DNA of 17,493 bases from JABDPF01 sp036351055 (GCA_036351055.1 JAZBOH010000168.1:1-17493), one strand, 5' to 3'; shown: positions 6,814 through 15,673, numbered from the stretch's first letter. The notes: generated from the letters alone by a model not told the origin. Made by a program: numbers and translations.

Positions 6814-9800
6814 ATGAGGATTATTAGATCTTCGACAGAAATAGGCACCAGGAACCGCCTCACCCAGGGCATATTGATGGCACTGGCCACCATGTCGCTG
6901 GCGGGCACCACCACGGTGATGGCACAGGACCAGGCAACCGATGCTTCAGCAGACAGTTCAGAAGCTGTTCTGGAAGAAGTCATCGTCACCGGTACACGCC
7001 AGCTCATCCAGGATCAGATTTCAATCACGCGCGACTCCAATGTCGTCGCTGTCGGTCTTTCCGCTACGGACATCGGCAACCTGCCGGCTTTGTCCATTGG
7101 TGAAGCGCTCGAAACCCTGACCGGCGTTTCCTCACACCGCGAGAACGGCGGTGCGACGGAGATATCCATCCGCGGCATGGGGCCGTACCTGAGCAAAACA
7201 CTGGTTAATGGCCGAGAGGCCTCCAATGGCAGTAGCGACCGCTCGGTCAACTTCTCCATGTTCCCCTCGGAGTTGATGAACAAGCTGGTGGTCTACAAGT
7301 CACAGGACGCCAAGATGGTCGAAGGCGGTGTTTCCGGCCTGATCTCCCTGGGCACCCTCAAGCCGCTTGACTACGGCAAGCGCCGCTTCCAGTTTGACCT
7401 CAAGGGTAACTACAACCCCGACCAGCAAGACATCAAGGGCGCCATGGCCGACGACATCGGCTGGCGCGGAACGCTCAGTTACGTCGACGCCTTCGAGTTC
7501 AGGAACGGCGGAGAATTCGGCATATCCCTGGGCTACCAGCACAGTGACACCTCGCAGCCCGAACAGGAAGTGCGCGGTTCCAGCCCCACCGGTTCGTCCA
7601 TCTGGGCCTGCATCAATGAGCCCTCGGTGACCTACACGGGTTTCTTCAGAGATTCGAGCGGTGATTGCGAAGATACGAACAACGGCAGTGGCAGTAACCA
7701 GGGCTACAACACCAGTATCGACCCGGATACGGGCAAAGCCGTTGACGATGGCAAGGCTTTCGCGTTCGCTCCCAGTTCACGCGCCTATCGCCAGAACGAC
7801 ACGATGGACGAGCGCGATGCCCTGTTCGCCGCCTTCCAGTGGCGCCCCAACGACGATTGGGAGCTGAACCTGGACATGCAATGGTCCAACCGCGTGCAGA
7901 CCGAACTGCGTAACGACTTCAATATTGCCAACCAGAAGCGCGCCACGGTCGGTGTGACCGGTCCCACCCTGGTCACCAATCCGCTGGGCGGCGTTTCCCA
8001 CTGGGAAGGCACCACGGCGATCGAGTCCAACAGTGAAACTTATGAGCGTGACGAGGAATACATCGGTGGCGGCCTGAATGTCATCTGGAATATCACCGAC
8101 CTGACGACCATGTCCGCGGACCTGTCTTACTCCGAGACCGTTCGCACCGAGAAACAGGTCTCACTGAGGTTGCAGTCCGACGACCAGGACATCTACGGCA
8201 ATAACACGCCGGGCGGCTACCGGCCCACGGTCAGCTGGGACTGGTTCAATTTCCCGCAGTTCACGCTCTACGATTTCGATCCGAACGACCACGCGCTGTA
8301 CTCGGACGAGTACCGAGCGCGCATCGATTCCGACGTCGACCGCACCAACACCATCACTTCATTCCGGCTGGACTTCTCCCAGGCGACGGAGTGGGGCATC
8401 ATCGAATCCCTGGAATACGGTGTTCGTTATTCAGAACTCGAATACCTCAACCTGGGCGGCACCCGTTGGGATCCCGGCACCATCGATGACAGTTCGGAGG
8501 CGGAGCGCGCGGCCATCCTGGCGATGAACGAAGCATGCCGCGATGACCGTTTCCCCGAGTCGGGCTTCCTGTCCTCCCAGTCCGTTGGCGATCCGATTAC
8601 CTATGTGAACACCGAAACCGGTGAAACGACCTCAGGCAGCTCCTGGGGGACCTTCGACACGATGTGTATCGTCGACGCCATGCTGGACTTCCACGGCGAA
8701 GAATTCGCGTGGCCAGAGCAGTTCTATGAAAGCGCCAGCACCACCGACGTGGTCGAAGAGACCGTGGCCGCCTACCTGATGGCGAACTACTCGGATACCT
8801 GGTTCGGCAAGGAAGTCTACGGTAATTTCGGCCTCCGCGTGGTTAACTCTGATGTCTCCTCCACCGCCTTTCGCACGTCTTACCTCATCGTCGAGGAGGA
8901 CGGCTTTTTCTCCATCATTGAGGATCCGAACGCTGACCTGGAGAAGGTTGCGGCCGGCGACGATTACACCGAGTGGCTGCCCAGCTTCAACATGGTCATG
9001 GACCTGAGCGATGAATGGGTACTGCGTGGCGGCATTTTCCGCGCCATGTCCCGTGCCGACCCATCCGACATGGGCTATAACCGCTCGTTCAGTTTTACCA
9101 GCGAAGAAGACATCACCAATCCGGAAGACCTGATCACCAGTGTTTCCGGTTCAGGCAACCCGTTTATCGGTCCCTTGATGTCCTGGAACTTTGATGCTTC
9201 CATCGAGTGGTACCCAAATGATGACACCATCCTGGCCATGGGCGTGTTCTACAAGAGCTTCGAAGGCGGATTCGATGTCGTTCAGCAACTGGAAACCTTC
9301 CTTGTCGATGGCGTGGAATACGATCGCCCGGTCACGGTTTATGACGTCAGTGACGATACCAGCACGATCTACGGTTTCGAGCTTACAGCGGCCCATAACC
9401 TTAATTACCTGGACAACTGGTTGCGCGGTTTCGGTACCAAGCTCAGCCTGAGCGTTGCCGAATCGGACTTCGAGTTTGAAGACAGCAACTATGGCACGAC
9501 CTACCGCACGGAACTGGACGGCAGCAAGACGCAGCTCACCCAGGGCATCATTGCTCCGGCCAACCTGCCCGGCTTCTCCGATATCGTGTTTTCCGGCCAG
9601 TTGTATTACGGAATCGGTAACTTCGATGCGAACCTGATCTACAAGTATCGTGACCAGTACTTCCAGCCGTATACCAGCAACGGCACGCGTATTCGCTACG
9701 TTGAAGACGTGGGTGTCTGGGAAGCACGTGTTTCCTGGCAGTTCACTGACCATCTGACCTTGTCGCTGGAAGGCATCAACCTGTTCGATGAACCCAAGGA

Positions 9801-9885
9801 GACCCGTTACTATGTGGAAGACTACTTCGGTGAGATGAACATTTATGGCCCGCGTTACTTCCTGGGCCTCAGAGGCAAGTTCTGA
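6814..9885 (+). CDS. TonB-dependent outer-membrane receptor, probable (oligo)alginate uptake
   Basis: A 1023-residue protein of the TIGR01782-like (Xanthomonas/Caulobacter) class. It has a long signal peptide ending near TVMA (34-37), a TonB box EEVIVTG (54-60), a plug domain (about 65-190) with IRGMGPYLSKTLVNGRE, and a long beta-barrel that ends in the aromatic terminus YGPRYFLGLRGKF typical of Bam-inserted barrels. The ATG at 6814 has AGGTGA upstream at 6804-6809. It would bind oligosaccharides at the cell surface and import them into the periplasm using TonB-ExbBD energy. Alginate as substrate is inferred from the PL6 lyase directly downstream and the uronate genes after it. No SusD partner is present, as expected outside Bacteroidota. 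A hairpin follows the stop. Confidence 0.93.
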   Translation: MRIIRSSTEIGTRNRLTQGILMALATMSLAGTTTVMAQDQATDASADSSEAVLEEVIVTGTRQLIQDQISITRDSNVVAVGLSATDIGNLPALSIGEALETLTGVSSHRENGGATEISIRGMGPYLSKTLVNGREASNGSSDRSVNFSMFPSELMNKLVVYKSQDAKMVEGGVSGLISLGTLKPLDYGKRRFQFDLKGNYNPDQQDIKGAMADDIGWRGTLSYVDAFEFRNGGEFGISLGYQHSDTSQPEQEVRGSSPTGSSIWACINEPSVTYTGFFRDSSGDCEDTNNGSGSNQGYNTSIDPDTGKAVDDGKAFAFAPSSRAYRQNDTMDERDALFAAFQWRPNDDWELNLDMQWSNRVQTELRNDFNIANQKRATVGVTGPTLVTNPLGGVSHWEGTTAIESNSETYERDEEYIGGGLNVIWNITDLTTMSADLSYSETVRTEKQVSLRLQSDDQDIYGNNTPGGYRPTVSWDWFNFPQFTLYDFDPNDHALYSDEYRARIDSDVDRTNTITSFRLDFSQATEWGIIESLEYGVRYSELEYLNLGGTRWDPGTIDDSSEAERAAILAMNEACRDDRFPESGFLSSQSVGDPITYVNTETGETTSGSSWGTFDTMCIVDAMLDFHGEEFAWPEQFYESASTTDVVEETVAAYLMANYSDTWFGKEVYGNFGLRVVNSDVSSTAFRTSYLIVEEDGFFSIIEDPNADLEKVAAGDDYTEWLPSFNMVMDLSDEWVLRGGIFRAMSRADPSDMGYNRSFSFTSEEDITNPEDLITSVSGSGNPFIGPLMSWNFDASIEWYPNDDTILAMGVFYKSFEGGFDVVQQLETFLVDGVEYDRPVTVYDVSDDTSTIYGFELTAAHNLNYLDNWLRGFGTKLSLSVAESDFEFEDSNYGTTYRTELDGSKTQLTQGIIAPANLPGFSDIVFSGQLYYGIGNFDANLIYKYRDQYFQPYTSNGTRIRYVEDVGVWEARVSWQFTDHLTLSLEGINLFDEPKETRYYVEDYFGEMNIYGPRYFLGLRGKF

Positions 9886-9903
9886 TCGAAAGCACTACCG
9901 GAA

Positions 9904-9935
9904 TCTGCCGGCCCCCGTTTCCAGGGGCCGGCAGA
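9904..9935 (+). other. Intercistronic 12-bp hairpin after the receptor gene
   Basis: TCTGCCGGCCCC (9904-9915) pairs perfectly with GGGGCCGGCAGA (9924-9935) around an 8-base loop. No T-tract follows, so it is not a standard intrinsic terminator. It may protect the receptor mRNA 3' end or cause partial termination, giving more receptor than enzyme transcript. That role is inferred. Confidence 0.7.
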
Positions 9936-10004
9936 GCCACCGGCAAGCAAGGCCCAAGGGTACCAAGACAAGGCTGCCCCGGATTTTTAAAGGCTCAAAG
10001 GCGC

Positions 10005-12248
10005 ATGAATTCTCTAAGCAAAGCACTGACCCGGTTGTTCCTCGTTCTGGCGATCATTCCACTGTCGGGAGTTGTGGCAGACACGGTCCTGGTGACATCG
10101 CAACATGACTTTGAAGAAGCGGTGAAACATGCCGGTCCGGGTGACGTCATCCAGCTTGCCAGCGGCAACTGGAACGACTTCGAAATCCTGTTCCGGGGCA
10201 AAGGCACGGCAGATGCGCCGATCACCCTGACGGCCGAGGAAAAGGGCAACGTCATTATCACCGGCCGCTCCAACCTGCGCCTGGCCGGTGAGTACCTGGT
10301 GGTTTCCGGGCTGGTATTCAGAGACGGATACACGCCGACCAGTGAGGTGATCTCGTTCCGGCGCAACAAGGAAGACCTTGCCTATCACTCACGTGTTACC
10401 GAGGTCGTGATCGATAGCTTCAACAACCCGGAAAGAACGGAAACGGATTACTGGGTGGTGATGTACGGCAAGTACAACCGTTTTGATCACAACCACATAG
10501 CCGGTAAGAAAAACAACGGCGTGACCATGGCGGTGAGGCTGAATTCTGAAGCGAGCCAGGAGAACCACCACCGTATCGACCACAACTATTTCGGTCACCG
10601 GCCGAACCTGGGTTCCAATGGCGGCGAAACGCTGCGCATCGGGACCAGCCACTATTCACTCACTGACTCGTTTACCCTGGTGGAGAACAATTTTTTTGAG
10701 CGTTGTAACGGCGAGGTGGAAATCGTCTCGAACAAGTCCGGTCACAACGTTTTCCGCGGCAACGTGTTCCTGGAATCCCGCGGCACCCTCACCCTGCGCC
10801 ATGGCAACGACAACCTCGTCGAAAACAACGTATTTTTCGGTAATGGCGTTGACCACACGGGCGGCATCAGGCTGATCAACAAGCGCCAGACCATCCGCAA
10901 TAACTACATGCAAGGTCTTACCGGCCACCGCTTTGCCAGCGCGCTGACCATCATGAACGGCGTGCCCGACTCACCGATCAACCGCTACCACCAGGTGGAA
11001 GATTCCGTGATCGAAAACAACACGGTTATCGACAGCGCCCACATCGAAATGGCTGCCGGCAGCGATGCCGAACGCAGCGCGGTTCCAATTTCCACGGCAT
11101 TCCGCAACAACCTGGTCTATAACCGGGACGGATCCAGCATCATCACCGTGCACGATGATATTTCCGGCATCGAATTTGAAGGCAATCTGCTGAACAAGGT
11201 AGAGAAGCCTGCCATCAGCCGCGGCTTCAGCAGCCGTGAAATCAAGCTGCAGAAATTGCCGACAGGCCTGATGCGGCCGGTGTCCGATGACCTGTCCGGA
11301 GTTGGCGCCAGCGCCAGCCTCACCGTGCTGGACCGGGATGCAACCGGCGTGGACTGGTACCCGAAGCCGGACAACGCCCCGCGCTTTGATACCGGAAACG
11401 TAATCCAGGTTGGCCCGGAAAGCGGTGCGCTGTTCGAGGCGGTCACGAAGGCTTCAGCGGGCGATATCATCGAGCTGGCCGCCGGGGACTACCTCGTCAC
11501 CAAGTTGATCGAACTGAATGTCCCCGTCACCCTGCGCGCCGCGGATCCCCTGGACAAGCCGAGTATCGAGTTCGAGAGAACGGCGCTGTTCGAGATCAAG
11601 GACGGCGGAAGTCTCAAGTTGACCGGCCTCAAGCTGTCGGGCAAAAGCGCACCGGACAATGCCGGTAACGCACTGATCCGAACCAGCCGTTACTCCATGC
11701 TCAATGCCTATGACCTCCTGGTTGATGATTGTGAGATCACCGACCTGGATATCAACCACTCCTTCAATTTCCTGACGGTGGCCAAGGGCACCCTTGCCGA
11801 CCGGATTGACATTCGCAATTCCCGTTTCGAAAACATCACCGGCGCCGTGCTGGAACTGGACAAGGAAACGGATGACCTTGGACTGTACAACGCCGAGTAC
11901 GTGACAATCGTAGACAGCCAGTTCGAGAATATCGGCAAGGCCCTGGCCGTCCTGTATCGTGGCGGCACCGATGAAAGCACCTTCGGCCCGCATTTCAGCC
12001 TGCGCGACTCGGGCCTGTCCAACGTGGGAATGAACAAGCGAAACAAGTCCGGTGCCTCGGTGTCGCTGCTCGGTGTGCAGCTGGCCGATGTGAACCACGT
12101 CGGGTTTGCCGGCAGTGCACCCATCAAGGTGGTGCTGACGGTTGGCGGCCCGGTAACGCACATTGTCAACAACACTTTCAAATCGACCCCCGCACCGGAA
12201 ATTTTCAACGGCGAGGCAACTCTGACCGACAACAAGGTGGTGCAGTAA
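10005..12248 (+). CDS. Polysaccharide lyase family 6 alginate lyase, two-domain (AlyGC-like)
   Basis: A 747-residue protein with an N-terminal signal peptide (cleavage probably after VVA, residue 25) and no lipobox, so it should be periplasmic or secreted. The N-terminal parallel beta-helix (about 27-420) carries the PL6 signature: N205, E237 and E239 as calcium ligands, K244 as base, R265 as acid. Y154, R211, H266, R289 and Y328 match, at a constant offset of 24, the active-site residues I recall for Glaciecola AlyGC. A second beta-helix domain (about 465-747) makes the length nearly that of AlyGC, an exo-acting enzyme preferring polyguluronate. It should cleave alginate by beta-elimination to unsaturated monouronate. 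Chondroitinase B belongs to the same family, but the neighbouring uronate genes and the two-domain form favour alginate. It lies downstream of the receptor and a hairpin; the Shine-Dalgarno (AAAGG) is modest. Confidence 0.92.
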   Translation: MNSLSKALTRLFLVLAIIPLSGVVADTVLVTSQHDFEEAVKHAGPGDVIQLASGNWNDFEILFRGKGTADAPITLTAEEKGNVIITGRSNLRLAGEYLVVSGLVFRDGYTPTSEVISFRRNKEDLAYHSRVTEVVIDSFNNPERTETDYWVVMYGKYNRFDHNHIAGKKNNGVTMAVRLNSEASQENHHRIDHNYFGHRPNLGSNGGETLRIGTSHYSLTDSFTLVENNFFERCNGEVEIVSNKSGHNVFRGNVFLESRGTLTLRHGNDNLVENNVFFGNGVDHTGGIRLINKRQTIRNNYMQGLTGHRFASALTIMNGVPDSPINRYHQVEDSVIENNTVIDSAHIEMAAGSDAERSAVPISTAFRNNLVYNRDGSSIITVHDDISGIEFEGNLLNKVEKPAISRGFSSREIKLQKLPTGLMRPVSDDLSGVGASASLTVLDRDATGVDWYPKPDNAPRFDTGNVIQVGPESGALFEAVTKASAGDIIELAAGDYLVTKLIELNVPVTLRAADPLDKPSIEFERTALFEIKDGGSLKLTGLKLSGKSAPDNAGNALIRTSRYSMLNAYDLLVDDCEITDLDINHSFNFLTVAKGTLADRIDIRNSRFENITGAVLELDKETDDLGLYNAEYVTIVDSQFENIGKALAVLYRGGTDESTFGPHFSLRDSGLSNVGMNKRNKSGASVSLLGVQLADVNHVGFAGSAPIKVVLTVGGPVTHIVNNTFKSTPAPEIFNGEATLTDNKVVQ

Positions 12249-12286
12249 ACATCGCCAGCACCCTTTGAGCAGCACGGGATATCATC

Positions 12287-12631
12287 ATGAAATACGAAAG
12301 CAAACGATTTGTACTGGCAGACGAAGTAGAAAAAGAAGATGTGGGCGGCGGTATCGTTCGCCAGATAATGGGGTATAACGATTCGCTTATGCTGGTCAAA
12401 GTCCATTTTTCAGAGGGTGCCATCGGCTACACCCACAAGCACCCCCATTCGCAGGTGGCCTTCGTTGAAAGCGGGGCGTTCGAATTCACCATTGGCGAAG
12501 AAACAAAGCTGCTGGAAGCGGGTGATTGCGCCTACATACCACCGGATATGGATCATGGGGCCATTTGTAAAGAAGCCGGTGTGTTGCTCGATATTTTCAA
12601 CCCGGCCCGCGAAGACTTCCTGGAGAGATAA
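12287..12631 (+). CDS. kdgF: KdgF-like cupin: conversion of unsaturated uronate to DEH
   Basis: A 114-residue single-domain cupin. The metal-binding cluster HKHPHSQ gives H50, H52, H54 and Q56, with H90 in the second cupin motif (PPDMDHG). KdgF proteins speed the ring opening of 4,5-unsaturated monouronates, made by lyases, to the linear keto form DEH. This normally happens slowly on its own. There is no signal peptide, so it acts in the cytoplasm, after import. It starts 38 bp after the lyase stop and ends 5 bp before the transporter start, so the genes are probably co-transcribed. The ribosome site (GGGA) is weak. A generic cupin is possible on sequence alone; the locus makes KdgF the best call. 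Confidence 0.85.
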   Translation: MKYESKRFVLADEVEKEDVGGGIVRQIMGYNDSLMLVKVHFSEGAIGYTHKHPHSQVAFVESGAFEFTIGEETKLLEAGDCAYIPPDMDHGAICKEAGVLLDIFNPAREDFLER

Positions 12632-12636
12632 AAATC

Positions 12637-13953
12637 ATGAAACTCAAAGGATTACGCTGGTGGGTGATTGTGCTGATCGCGCTCGCCACCGTTATCAACT
12701 ACATTGATCGCCAATCGCTCAGCGTACTGTGGCCGGAAATCGTAAAGGACCTGTTCCCTGACCAGTCTTCTTTTGAGCGCAAACAGATCTATGCGAACAT
12801 TTCCGTAATCTTCGTATTTTCCTACGCTTTTGGACAGGCCATATTCGGCAAGATATTTGACTGGGTTGGCACGCGCCTGGGCTTTGTTCTGTCCATCGGT
12901 GTGTGGTCGCTTGCAACCGCCGCTCACGCATTTGCACAGGGCGCACTCAGCCTGAGTATCGTTCGTTCCATTTTGGGTGTGGCCGAGGCCGGTAACTGGC
13001 CGGGCGCAGCCAAGGCTAACGCGGAATGGTTCCCGACCAAGGAGCGCGCCCTGGCCCAGGGCATCTTCAATTCAGGTGCAGCCATCGGTGGTATCATTTC
13101 GATTCCCATGATCGCGTTCATGACCATCTTCTTCAGTTGGAAGATGGTGTTTATTCTCGTGGGCCTGATCGGTCTGTTGTGGCTTATCCCGTGGCTGGTC
13201 CTGGTTAAAGCACCACCAGAAAAACACTCCTGGCTGACGGATGAAGAACGTGAATACATTTTAACCGGTCAAAAACCCACTGACACCACTGACACCGCTG
13301 ATGCCACAGATGCTGAAGAGGAAGAAGAGTACGTCCCTTCAACAGCCGGCATTCTCTCGCACAAGCAAAGCTGGGGCGTGATCATTGCGTCCGCCGCCAT
13401 CGATCCCATCTGGTGGTTATTCGTTTTCTGGATACCGATTTACCTGAACGAAGTCTATGGAATGGATGTGAAGTCCATTGGTATCTATGGATGGGTGCCA
13501 TACGTCGGCGCGATGTTCGGTGCGTGGTTCGGCGGTCTCCTTGCGCAAAATCGCATGAAGGCGGGCTGGAACGTCAACAAAACCCGGAAGTTCACCATTA
13601 CCCTGGGTTGCCTGATCATGCTGCCGGCGCTGTTGGCAATGGCAAACCCAGGTGCGCCCGTGATCGCTGTGTTGATCATGGCAGTGATCCTGTTTGGTTT
13701 TCAGACCGCTATCGGCAATGTCCAGACGCTGCCGGCCGATCTTTTCAGCGGCAAAACGGTCGGGACGCTTGCCGGTTTCTCAGGAATGGCCGCCAAGCTC
13801 GGTGCGGTTGGACTGACGTCACTCGTTCCCTGGCTGACCGCTGATGGCAACTATTCACCTGCCTTTGTTATCGGAGCTTCCCTGGCCATTATTGCCATGC
13901 TGTCTATCTGGATTCTTATTCCAAACGTAGAGCGACTGAAGCCCAGGCACTGA
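12637..13953 (+). CDS. MFS transporter, ACS family, ExuT-like hexuronate permease
   Basis: A 438-residue inner-membrane protein with about twelve membrane helices. Family marks include NYIDRQSLSVLWP (residues 21-33) in helix 1, the loop motif GKIFDWVGTRLG and GVAEAGNWPGAAKANAEWFP, typical of the anion:cation symporter family of hexuronate and glucarate transporters. It probably imports alginate monouronates with protons. The central cytoplasmic loop has an unusual acidic stretch of threonine-aspartate repeats followed by a run of glutamates (about 215-232). The ATG follows kdgF by 5 bp, with GGAGA overlapping the kdgF end as ribosome site. The exact uronate is inferred from context. Confidence 0.9.
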   Translation: MKLKGLRWWVIVLIALATVINYIDRQSLSVLWPEIVKDLFPDQSSFERKQIYANISVIFVFSYAFGQAIFGKIFDWVGTRLGFVLSIGVWSLATAAHAFAQGALSLSIVRSILGVAEAGNWPGAAKANAEWFPTKERALAQGIFNSGAAIGGIISIPMIAFMTIFFSWKMVFILVGLIGLLWLIPWLVLVKAPPEKHSWLTDEEREYILTGQKPTDTTDTADATDAEEEEEYVPSTAGILSHKQSWGVIIASAAIDPIWWLFVFWIPIYLNEVYGMDVKSIGIYGWVPYVGAMFGAWFGGLLAQNRMKAGWNVNKTRKFTITLGCLIMLPALLAMANPGAPVIAVLIMAVILFGFQTAIGNVQTLPADLFSGKTVGTLAGFSGMAAKLGAVGLTSLVPWLTADGNYSPAFVIGASLAIIAMLSIWILIPNVERLKPRH

Positions 13954-14017
13954 ATCAAGGACAAGCACTGTATTTCTTACACCTTATGAACAAACGAACT
14001 TTATTTAGGAGTCAGAC

Positions 14018-14896
14018 ATGACCAAACCTGTCATCGGTTTTATCGGCCTCGGCCTCATGGGCGGCAACATGGTCGAAAACCTTCAAAACAAGGGCTTTGA
14101 GCTGGTTGTAATGGATCTCAACAAGGATGCCGTTGCAAAGGTTGTCGCCCGGGGCGGCACCACGGCTGGCTCAGCCAGGGAACTCGCCGCAGCGAGCGAC
14201 ATCGTGATGCTTTGCCTGACCACGTCCGCGGTCGTTGAAAGTATCGTTTATGCCGAAGATGGCATCCTGGCCGGCATCAAGGAAGGCGCTGTCCTGATCG
14301 ATTTCGGAACCTCGATCCCGGCTTCCACCCGGCAGATCGGTGCAGACCTGGCCAAGAAAGGCGCAGGCATGATCGACGCTCCACTTGGCCGTACGCCTGC
14401 CCACGCCAAGGACGGACTGCTCAACATCATGGCAGCCGGCGATAAAGCAACCTTCGACAAGGTCAAGCCGGTTCTTGATCAGCAAGGTGAAAATGTATTC
14501 TATCTCGGTGCACTCGGTGCCGGTCACACGACCAAGCTGATCAACAACTTCATGGGCATGACTACCGTCGCAACCATGTCGCAGGCTTTTGCTGTCGCCG
14601 ATCTCGCTGGTGTTGACCGTCAGCAGCTCTGGGAGATCATGTCGACGGGGCCATCCATGTCGCCATTCATGCAGTTCTGTAAAAACTACGCTGTTGATGG
14701 GGTGAGTGATCTGGGCTTCTCAATCAACAATGCCAATAAGGATCTGGGCTATTTCCTGGAGATGGTCAACGACCTGGGTACGGAATCCCAGATTGCTGAA
14801 GGCACCTCGTTCAACCTCCAGGCCGCTGTCGATGCTGGCCTGGGTAACGGCAATGTCCCGGAAATCCTGGACTACTTCCTGAAACTGGAGAAGTAA
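14018..14896 (+). CDS. Beta-hydroxyacid dehydrogenase family protein, probable DEH reductase
   Basis: A 292-residue NAD(P)-dependent enzyme of the 3-hydroxyisobutyrate dehydrogenase family. The Rossmann motif GFIGLGLMGGNM spans 7-18; D33 at the end of the second strand suggests NAD(H) preference. Substrate motifs are DFGTSIPAST (95-104) and DAPLGRTPAHAKDG (120-133). The catalytic lysine is K173 in GAGHTTKLINNFM, with K241 in NANKDLGY. Within this locus the expected job is reduction of DEH to 2-keto-3-deoxygluconate. Some marine alginate loci use a member of this family for that step while others use SDR enzymes. It is also possible that it is a tartronate-semialdehyde reductase. The ribosome site AGGAG is strong, and a 64-bp gap separates it from the transporter. 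Confidence 0.85.
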   Translation: MTKPVIGFIGLGLMGGNMVENLQNKGFELVVMDLNKDAVAKVVARGGTTAGSARELAAASDIVMLCLTTSAVVESIVYAEDGILAGIKEGAVLIDFGTSIPASTRQIGADLAKKGAGMIDAPLGRTPAHAKDGLLNIMAAGDKATFDKVKPVLDQQGENVFYLGALGAGHTTKLINNFMGMTTVATMSQAFAVADLAGVDRQQLWEIMSTGPSMSPFMQFCKNYAVDGVSDLGFSINNANKDLGYFLEMVNDLGTESQIAEGTSFNLQAAVDAGLGNGNVPEILDYFLKLEK

Positions 14897-14911
14897 TTCA
14901 AACGAAGGAAT

Positions 14912-14942
14912 GGGGTCAGAGTAGCTCCGCTACTCTGACCCC
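14912..14942. repeat. REP-like 14-bp palindrome, possibly doubling as a terminator
   Basis: GGGGTCAGAGTAGC (14912-14925) pairs perfectly with GCTACTCTGACCCC (14929-14942) around a TCC loop; GGTTTTCG follows. It lies 16 bases after the dehydrogenase stop. The GGGGTCAGAGT/ACTCTGACCCC ends resemble short palindromes found beside REP-associated (Y1) transposases in many gammaproteobacterial genomes, from memory. No transposase gene is present. It may end the catabolic transcript. Confidence 0.7.
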
Positions 14943-14960
14943 GGTTTTCGACCCCGGTTT
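14937..14960. repeat. Short tandem repeat of GACCCCGGTTT
   Basis: Two copies of GACCCCGGTTT (14937-14947 and 14950-14960) with a 13-base period. The first copy begins inside the right arm of the palindrome, as if the 3' end of the element had been duplicated. Confidence 0.6.
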
Positions 14961-14972
14961 CTCCGCCCCCCA

Positions 14973-14990
14973 CAGGTATAATCAAACCTG
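14973..14990 (+). promoter_or_regulatory. Candidate -10 region of eda inside a small inverted repeat
   Basis: A perfect TATAAT (14977-14982) lies 41 bases before the eda ATG; no good -35 is visible upstream. The box sits in CAGGT-N8-ACCTG (14973-14990), which could be a small operator. Support is the consensus -10 and the hairpin that separates eda from the upstream gene. Confidence 0.4.
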
Positions 14991-15023
14991 GAAATTTGAA
15001 CCCGATTTAAGGTGTAAAACATC

Positions 15024-15665
15024 ATGAGTGAAGAAATCCTCGCGCGCCTGGCAAAGGCGCCCGTCGTCCCCCTGGTTGGCCCCGAAGACGCCGAGTCCGG
15101 CAGCAAAACGGCCCAGGCCCTGGTGGACGGCGGCCTGACCGTTGTCGAAGTCGTGCTGCGCACGCCGGCGGCCATCGATTGCCTGGGTGAAATTGCCCGG
15201 AACGTGCCCGGAGCCATCATCGGCGCGGGCACGGTTCTTACCCCGGAACAAGCAGAAAAAGTCATCGCGGCGGGTGCGAAGTTCATCGTTTGCCCCGGAC
15301 TGCACGAGCCGATCGTGCGCATGGCCCAGGAAGCCGGGATTCCCATTTTTCCCGGTGTCAGCACGGCTACCGAGGCGCAGGCCGCCTACAACATGGGACT
15401 GCGCGCCATGAAGCTTTTTCCAGCCTCCCTGTGTGGCGGCATACCCATGCTGAAAGCCCTGGGCGCGGTATTCAAGGACGTCAAGTTCATGCCCACGGGT
15501 GGGGTGTCTGCCGCCAACCTGGCGGAATTCCTGGCCGTGTCCAGCGTGCTGGCCTGCGGTGGTAGCTGGTTGACGCCGAAGGCGGCCATCCAGGCAGGTG
15601 ACTACGGCGTGATAAGTGAACTCGCCGCCGAAGCGGTCAGGATTGCGCAGGCTGCGCGGGCCTAG
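15024..15665 (+). CDS. eda: 2-dehydro-3-deoxy-phosphogluconate (KDPG) aldolase
   Basis: A 213-residue class I aldolase of the KDPG/KHG family at normal length. The base E42 and R46 lie in VVEVVLRTP (40-48), GAGTVLTPEQ spans 67-76, and the Schiff-base lysine is K130 in AMKLFPAS; the phosphate loop is PTGGVS (157-162). It splits KDPG into pyruvate and glyceraldehyde 3-phosphate, the last step for alginate monouronates and for the Entner-Doudoroff route. AAGGTG at 15009-15014 is a good ribosome site for the ATG at 15024. The KDG kinase that should feed it is not in this window. A hairpin follows the stop. Confidence 0.95.
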   Translation: MSEEILARLAKAPVVPLVGPEDAESGSKTAQALVDGGLTVVEVVLRTPAAIDCLGEIARNVPGAIIGAGTVLTPEQAEKVIAAGAKFIVCPGLHEPIVRMAQEAGIPIFPGVSTATEAQAAYNMGLRAMKLFPASLCGGIPMLKALGAVFKDVKFMPTGGVSAANLAEFLAVSSVLACGGSWLTPKAAIQAGDYGVISELAAEAVRIAQAARA

Positions 15666-15673
15666 GAGCTAAG

